This document shows, in pieces, positions 15,771 to 18,886 of a stretch of DNA of 18,886 nt. Origin of the DNA: Intestinimonas timonensis. Its GTDB lineage: Bacteria > Bacillota > Clostridia > Oscillospirales > Oscillospiraceae. Position 1 is the stretch's first letter. Every line of letters begins with the position of its first letter. Below the pieces are notes generated by a model that was given only the letters and a program-made list of their open reading frames with translations, did no database searches and had not been told where the DNA came from. The translations under genes were made by a program, and so were the position numbers. The stretch spans positions 30,507-49,392 of the forward strand of contig NZ_LR130817.1 in the NCBI RefSeq assembly GCF_900626145.1, given 5' to 3'.

Positions 15771-16727
15771 ATGGACCTACGCAAACGCACACAGCAGTTA
15801 TGGCGTGCCTATCTGATGGCGGAAGAGCCGGAAGCCCTGTCTCAGGTATTGGAGTGGATCGATGCGGACTGTGTGGTGATCGGCACCGGCCGGCATGAAT
15901 ACTACACCACCCTCCAGCAGCTCATTGAGGCCCTGGGGAAGGAAATCGCGGAGCGGAAATTGGTCCACCTGAAGATCGTGGACGAGTGGTACGCGCAGCG
16001 GGAGCTGGGTCCTGAGGTCTGCCTGGTGTACGGCGGGCTGCACCTGAGTGTTGCCCAGACCGGGGAAACCTGTGCTGATATGGACACCCGATTCAGCATG
16101 GTCTATCAGAAATTCGGGGAGGACTGGCGGGTGGTACACCTCCACCAGTCCATGCCCGACCTGGAGCAGCAGGATGGGGAGTACTATCCCAAGACCCTCA
16201 CCAAACAGGTCCAGGAGGCCCAGAAGCTGGCGGAGCATATGCGCCGTCTGGCCCGGGAAGACTCGCTCACCGGACTCCTCAACCATCGCGCCTTCTTTGA
16301 AGAGGGTGCGCGGTATGTGGAGCAGGGCGGAACCTTCTGGTGCTTTGTGTTGGACCTAGACGACTTCAAGAAGGTGAATGACAACCACGGTCACCTGGTG
16401 GGCGATGAGGTGCTCAGACGGGTGGCGACGGTCCTGCGCTCCAGCGTCCGTGGACAGGATCTGGTGGGACGCGTAGGTGGCGACGAGTTTGCCATTCTAT
16501 GCTCTGGCCCACAAGGGGAAGATGAGATCGCCGCGGTGGCCCGCAGAATTTTGACCATGGTGGCCCGGGAGATGAATTTCAACTTCACATGGCCGGGCCT
16601 GTCCATCGGCATCGCCCGTGTGTATGGTGCGGAGGATCTGCGAAATGCCTATCACCGTGCCGACAAGGCGCTCTACCAGGTGAAGGGGAACGAGAAGAAC
16701 GGATTCTCCATCGAACGGGTGGATTGA
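15771..16727 (+). CDS. Diguanylate cyclase with N-terminal NTF2/SnoaL-like domain
   Basis: This 318-residue protein makes the second messenger c-di-GMP. Residues about 5-128 resemble the SnoaL/NTF2-like fold used as a small-ligand or sensory domain; this assignment is moderate. A helical linker (about 140-163) leads into a complete GGDEF domain: SLTGLLNHRAF, DLDDFKKVNDNHGH with the metal-binding aspartate, the intact GGDEF signature (236-240), and LSIGIARV near the end. The inhibitory I-site RGQD (227-230) lies exactly five residues before GGDEF, so feedback inhibition by c-di-GMP is expected. There is no membrane segment. ATG 15771 follows AGGAGGA (15757-15763); an upstream GTG at 15729 overlaps valS. 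It lies 38 bases after valS with no terminator between. Confidence 0.9.
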   Translation: MDLRKRTQQLWRAYLMAEEPEALSQVLEWIDADCVVIGTGRHEYYTTLQQLIEALGKEIAERKLVHLKIVDEWYAQRELGPEVCLVYGGLHLSVAQTGETCADMDTRFSMVYQKFGEDWRVVHLHQSMPDLEQQDGEYYPKTLTKQVQEAQKLAEHMRRLAREDSLTGLLNHRAFFEEGARYVEQGGTFWCFVLDLDDFKKVNDNHGHLVGDEVLRRVATVLRSSVRGQDLVGRVGGDEFAILCSGPQGEDEIAAVARRILTMVAREMNFNFTWPGLSIGIARVYGAEDLRNAYHRADKALYQVKGNEKNGFSIERVD

Positions 16728-16795
16728 CCAAAAAGCGCGAGATCTTTGTCCCAGCCCCTGACTTTCGACGGGTTCATCACAGAAACAGGGTTATA

Positions 16796-16834
16796 ATCGC
16801 AGTATACCAAATTTTGGTATACTGCGATTTTTTT
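16796..16834 (+). terminator. Terminator between the diguanylate cyclase gene and spoIIAA
   Basis: A perfect 13-base-pair stem (16796-16808 with 16816-16828) has the loop AAATTTT and is followed by a run of seven T (16828-16834). It ends the valS operon 69 bases after the diguanylate cyclase stop codon and lies only 22 bases before the spoIIAA start. The sequence TATAAT (16792-16797) overlaps its 5' edge. Confidence 0.9.
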
Positions 16835-16856
16835 ATGCCGGGAGGAGGGACAAGCT

Positions 16857-17162
16857 GTGGAACTGAGCTGCACGGGGGAGGACAGGGAGCTATGCATTTC
16901 TCTGGCAGGAGAGGTGGACCATCACCGGGCCCGGGGACTCATGGAGGGCATCGATCGGGAGGTGGGGATTCGCCTGCCAAGGCATCTGGTCCTGGACCTG
17001 GGAGGCGTGACCTTCATGGACAGCTCCGGCATTGCGGTGCTGCTGCGGGCCTATAAGCGGACGGCGGAGCTGGGAGGCACGGTAGTGGTGCGGAATGTGC
17101 CGGAACAGGCTGGGAAGGTGCTCCGGACCGCCGGTTTGGAGCGGCTCCTGCGTTTTGAATAA
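16857..17162 (+). CDS. spoIIAA: Anti-sigma F factor antagonist
   Basis: This 101-residue protein is a single STAS domain. In the forespore, dephosphorylated SpoIIAA binds SpoIIAB and frees sigma F. The phosphorylation motif FMDSSGIAVLL is present, and Ser57 corresponds to the phosphorylated serine of Bacillus SpoIIAA (Ser58). The C-terminal RTAGLERLLRFE is also typical. The start is GTG at 16857, with a strong GGAGGAGGG (16841-16849) seven bases before it. It is the first gene of the spoIIAA-spoIIAB-sigF operon; I found no clear sigma-H promoter in front of it. Confidence 0.93.
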   Translation: MELSCTGEDRELCISLAGEVDHHRARGLMEGIDREVGIRLPRHLVLDLGGVTFMDSSGIAVLLRAYKRTAELGGTVVVRNVPEQAGKVLRTAGLERLLRFE

Positions 17163-17168
17163 AGGAAA

Positions 17169-17190
17169 GGCCGGGCGATGCCGCCCGGCC
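17169..17190 (+). other. GC-rich hairpin between spoIIAA and spoIIAB
   Basis: A perfect 9-base-pair stem made only of G and C (17169-17177 with 17182-17190) has the loop ATGC. It begins six bases after the spoIIAA stop and ends directly against the spoIIAB ribosome binding site (GGGGAGGG, 17191-17198). No T tract follows, so it is unlikely to be an ordinary terminator. It may affect translation of spoIIAB or mRNA stability. Confidence 0.6.
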
Positions 17191-17207
17191 GGGGAGGGAT
17201 ACATAGG

Positions 17208-17648
17208 ATGAAACCAGTCAATACCGCAACCATTGAGTTTTTGAGCCGTTCGTCCAACGAGGGCTTTGCCCGGACGGCGGCGGCCTGCTTTGCCGCCCAG
17301 CTGGACCCCACCCTGGACGAGATCAACGACATCAAGACCGCCGTCAGCGAGGCGGTGACCAACGCCATCGTCCACGCCTATCCGGAGGAGCTGGGGAAGG
17401 TGCGCATGCGGCTGAAGCTCTTTGAGGACGGGCGGCTGGAGATCGCCGTCCAGGACTGGGGGGTGGGCATCGCCGACGTGGAGCAGGCCCGGACGCCCCT
17501 CTTCACCACCGGGAACGAGGAGCGCTCCGGCATGGGCTTCACCATCATGGAGAGCTTTATGGACACGCTGAAGGTCCGCTCCAGGCCGGGGAATGGGACC
17601 ACCGTGGTCATGAGCCGCCGTCTGTCCCGGCGTATCGGGAGCCGATGA
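17208..17648 (+). CDS. spoIIAB: Anti-sigma F factor (serine kinase)
   Basis: This 146-residue protein has the normal SpoIIAB length. It holds sigma F inactive and phosphorylates SpoIIAA. The GHKL-type ATP-binding motifs are intact: EAVTNAIVHAYPE (N box, Glu48 and Asn52), DWGVGI (G1 box, 83-88) and SGMGFTIMESF (G2 box, from 107). NEGFAR (17-22) is the conserved contact region. ATG 17208 has GGGAGGG at a spacing of 9; an in-frame ATG at 17178 lies inside the intergenic hairpin and would add ten non-conserved residues. Its last four bases (ATGA) overlap the sigF start. Confidence 0.95.
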   Translation: MKPVNTATIEFLSRSSNEGFARTAAACFAAQLDPTLDEINDIKTAVSEAVTNAIVHAYPEELGKVRMRLKLFEDGRLEIAVQDWGVGIADVEQARTPLFTTGNEERSGMGFTIMESFMDTLKVRSRPGNGTTVVMSRRLSRRIGSR

Positions 17649-18355
17649 AGGCTCCCGAGGCCGACGCCCTGCTGGAGGCCGCCCGGGGGGGCGACAACGA
17701 CGCCTGTGAGCGGATGATGGAGGAGAACGCCGGCCTCATCTGGAGCGTGGTCCGGCGGTACTACGGCCGGGGCACCGACCCGGAGGACCTCTATCAGCTG
17801 GGCTGCCTGGGTTTCCTGAAGGCGGTGCGGGGGTTCGACCCCGCCTTCGGCTGCCAGTTTTCCACCTACGCTGTGCCCAAGATCGCCGGGGAGATCCGGC
17901 GGTATCTCCGGGACGACGGGGCGGTGAAGGTGAGCCGGGGGGTGAAGGAACGGGCGGGGACCATCCGTCAGGCCCGGGACCGGCTGAGCCACACTCTGGG
18001 CCGGGAGCCAACCCTGTCGGAGCTTGCGGCGGAGACGGGGCTGGAACCGGAGGACATCGCCGCCGCCGAAGAGGCCAGTCTGCCGGTGGCCTCTTTACAG
18101 ATGGAGGCTGGGGAGGACGGCTTCACCCTGGAGAGCATGCTGGGCACCGACGGCATGGAGGAGGGGGTGGTGGAGCGGCTGGCCCTCCGTGGGGCCATCG
18201 ACGCCCTGCCCGAGCGGGAGCGGCAGGTGATTTTTCTGCGGTATTACAAGAACCTGACCCAGGACAAGACCGCCAAGGTCCTGGGGGTGAGCCAGGTCCA
18301 GATCTCCCGCATCGAGCGCAAGGCCATGGAGCACCTGCGCAAGGAGCTGGAGTAG
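17645..18355 (+). CDS. sigF: RNA polymerase sigma-F factor (forespore)
   Basis: This 236-residue sporulation sigma factor directs the first forespore-specific transcription. Region 2 is clear: DPEDLYQLGCLGFLKAVRGFDP (45-66), then FSTYAVPKIAGEIRRYLRDDG with the DNA-melting and -10 reading residues. Region 3 includes GREPTLSELAAETGL (119-133), and region 4 includes LPERERQVIFLRYYKNLTQ with the helix-turn-helix TAKVLGVSQVQISRIERKA (209-227). Sigma G is very similar, but position directly behind spoIIAB identifies this as sigma F. The ATGA overlap with spoIIAB indicates translational coupling. No convincing terminator follows it before the repeat-rich tail. Confidence 0.95.
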   Translation: MKAPEADALLEAARGGDNDACERMMEENAGLIWSVVRRYYGRGTDPEDLYQLGCLGFLKAVRGFDPAFGCQFSTYAVPKIAGEIRRYLRDDGAVKVSRGVKERAGTIRQARDRLSHTLGREPTLSELAAETGLEPEDIAAAEEASLPVASLQMEAGEDGFTLESMLGTDGMEEGVVERLALRGAIDALPERERQVIFLRYYKNLTQDKTAKVLGVSQVQISRIERKAMEHLRKELE

Positions 18356-18684
18356 TTAGAGATGGAGTCTCCAGCGTTGCAGTAGAGGTAATACCAGTCA
18401 GCGCCACCACGTCCCGACACCCACCGGCGCAGGCGGCGATAAAAGTGGGGATAGAACCACAACTTGTCCCTGTTCCACCGGCGGAGTCTCCTGTGGACGG
18501 TGCTGGTGCTGGGCGGGGGCGTAAAGACGGGCCGCCGGATTCCTATTTGGGACCACTCAACCCGCTCGGGAGCCCCTTTTTCTTTGGATTCCAAAAACCG
18601 TTCTTTTTCCAGCAGGGAAGCGAAACGGGTTTTGAACCGTCTTCCCCGTCCTTTCACGTATGTTGTATGGCATTTTCTGAACAA
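18244..18684 (-). other. Doubtful minus-strand reading frame in the repeat-rich tail
   Basis: An open frame of 146 codons starts near the palindrome cluster and runs antisense into the last 112 bases of sigF. Its product is very basic and contains the duplicated motif RRLRRW in HRRLRRWNRD and, about 18 residues later, YRRLRRWVSGRGG. I recognise no domain and see no good ribosome binding site. The overlap with sigF argues against a real gene as drawn. A frame carried by a dispersed repeat, or a decayed gene, is more likely; this is why no coding call is made. Confidence 0.25.
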
Positions 18685-18690
18685 ACATGA

Positions 18691-18858
18691 CCTTCCCCCT
18701 CAGGGGGAAGGCTGAGCCTGTCGACAAAGTCGACAGGCTCTCTCAAAAATGCAGGCATTTTTTCGAAAAGATGCAGGCCGCTGCATCGCACTCGCTTCGC
18801 TCGCACGTTTGCGGCCTGAGCAGTGTTTTTTCCGAGGCACATGTCCCCGGAAAAAACA
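18691..18858. repeat. Cluster of perfect palindromes, REP-like intergenic repeat
   Basis: Five hairpins follow one another: 18691-18711 (9-base-pair CCTTCCCCC stem, loop TCA); 18714-18740 (12-base-pair stem GAGCCTGTCGAC, loop AAA); 18745-18762 (AAAAATG stem, then T-rich sequence that could terminate transcription weakly); 18774-18818 (8-base-pair CAGGCCGC stem enclosing CTCGCTTCGCTCGC); and 18824-18858 (11-base-pair TGTTTTTTCCG stem). No coding frame is convincing here. Clusters of this style are common as dispersed intergenic repeats in Oscillospiraceae genomes; that comparison is from general knowledge, not a search. Confidence 0.7.
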
Positions 18859-18886
18859 GACTGTACTTGATTCCGTCGTCTGCGGA

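Noticed and set aside
17178..17207. Earlier spoIIAB start at 17178
   Set aside because: It lies within the loop and 3' arm of the GC-rich hairpin, lacks a well-spaced ribosome binding site, and adds non-family residues.
18356..18400. Intrinsic terminator directly after sigF
   Set aside because: GGAGTCTCC near 18365 is a short palindrome, but there is no long stem followed by a T tract.

Overview
The window looks like a chromosomal segment of a spore-forming, GC-rich gut Firmicute of the Oscillospiraceae type (Flavonifractor, Intestinimonas or Lawsonibacter relatives). The grounds are GC-rich genes with AT-rich intergenic gaps, strong AGGAGG ribosome binding sites, a tandem glycine riboswitch, a T-box leader, a split GcvPA/GcvPB glycine dehydrogenase and a spoIIAA-spoIIAB-sigF operon. 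The genus is an inference. No tRNA or rRNA gene and no CRISPR array was seen.

Bases 1-440 hold no convincing gene. They contain four diverged GTCCAC-like repeats at about 34-base spacing, an extremely AT-rich stretch, and a sigma-A promoter. From 441 to 6443 lies one glycine cleavage operon: tandem glycine riboswitch with intrinsic terminator, then gcvT, gcvH, gcvPA, gcvPB and a dihydrolipoamide dehydrogenase gene. Together these encode the full enzyme set that splits glycine into CO2, ammonia, methylene-tetrahydrofolate and NADH. The operon ends in a bidirectional terminator shared with a convergent two-gene unit (small membrane protein plus short Xre-type repressor).

Divergent from that pair is a glutamyl-Q tRNA(Asp) synthetase gene (gluQ). 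It is followed by two tandem NhaC-family transporter genes, each with its own promoter, leader and terminator. The two are close paralogues with a nearly identical central block, and their leaders share an 18-base sequence next to the predicted transcription starts.

From 12049 a strong sigma-A promoter and a valine T-box leader precede a YcxB-like membrane protein gene, valS, and a diguanylate cyclase gene. No terminator is visible until 16796-16834, so a valine-responsive leader may control a c-di-GMP enzyme. The sporulation operon spoIIAA-spoIIAB-sigF follows; it encodes the forespore sigma factor with its anti-sigma and anti-anti-sigma factors. The last 530 bases are a gene-poor tail with one doubtful minus-strand reading frame and a dense cluster of perfect palindromes typical of dispersed intergenic repeats.

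Most of the window is well-understood core metabolism and regulation, and I did not find a clear new multi-gene system. The points most worth a second look are the shared leader of the NhaC pair, the T-box operon that carries a YcxB-like protein and a diguanylate cyclase, and the repeat clusters at both ends.
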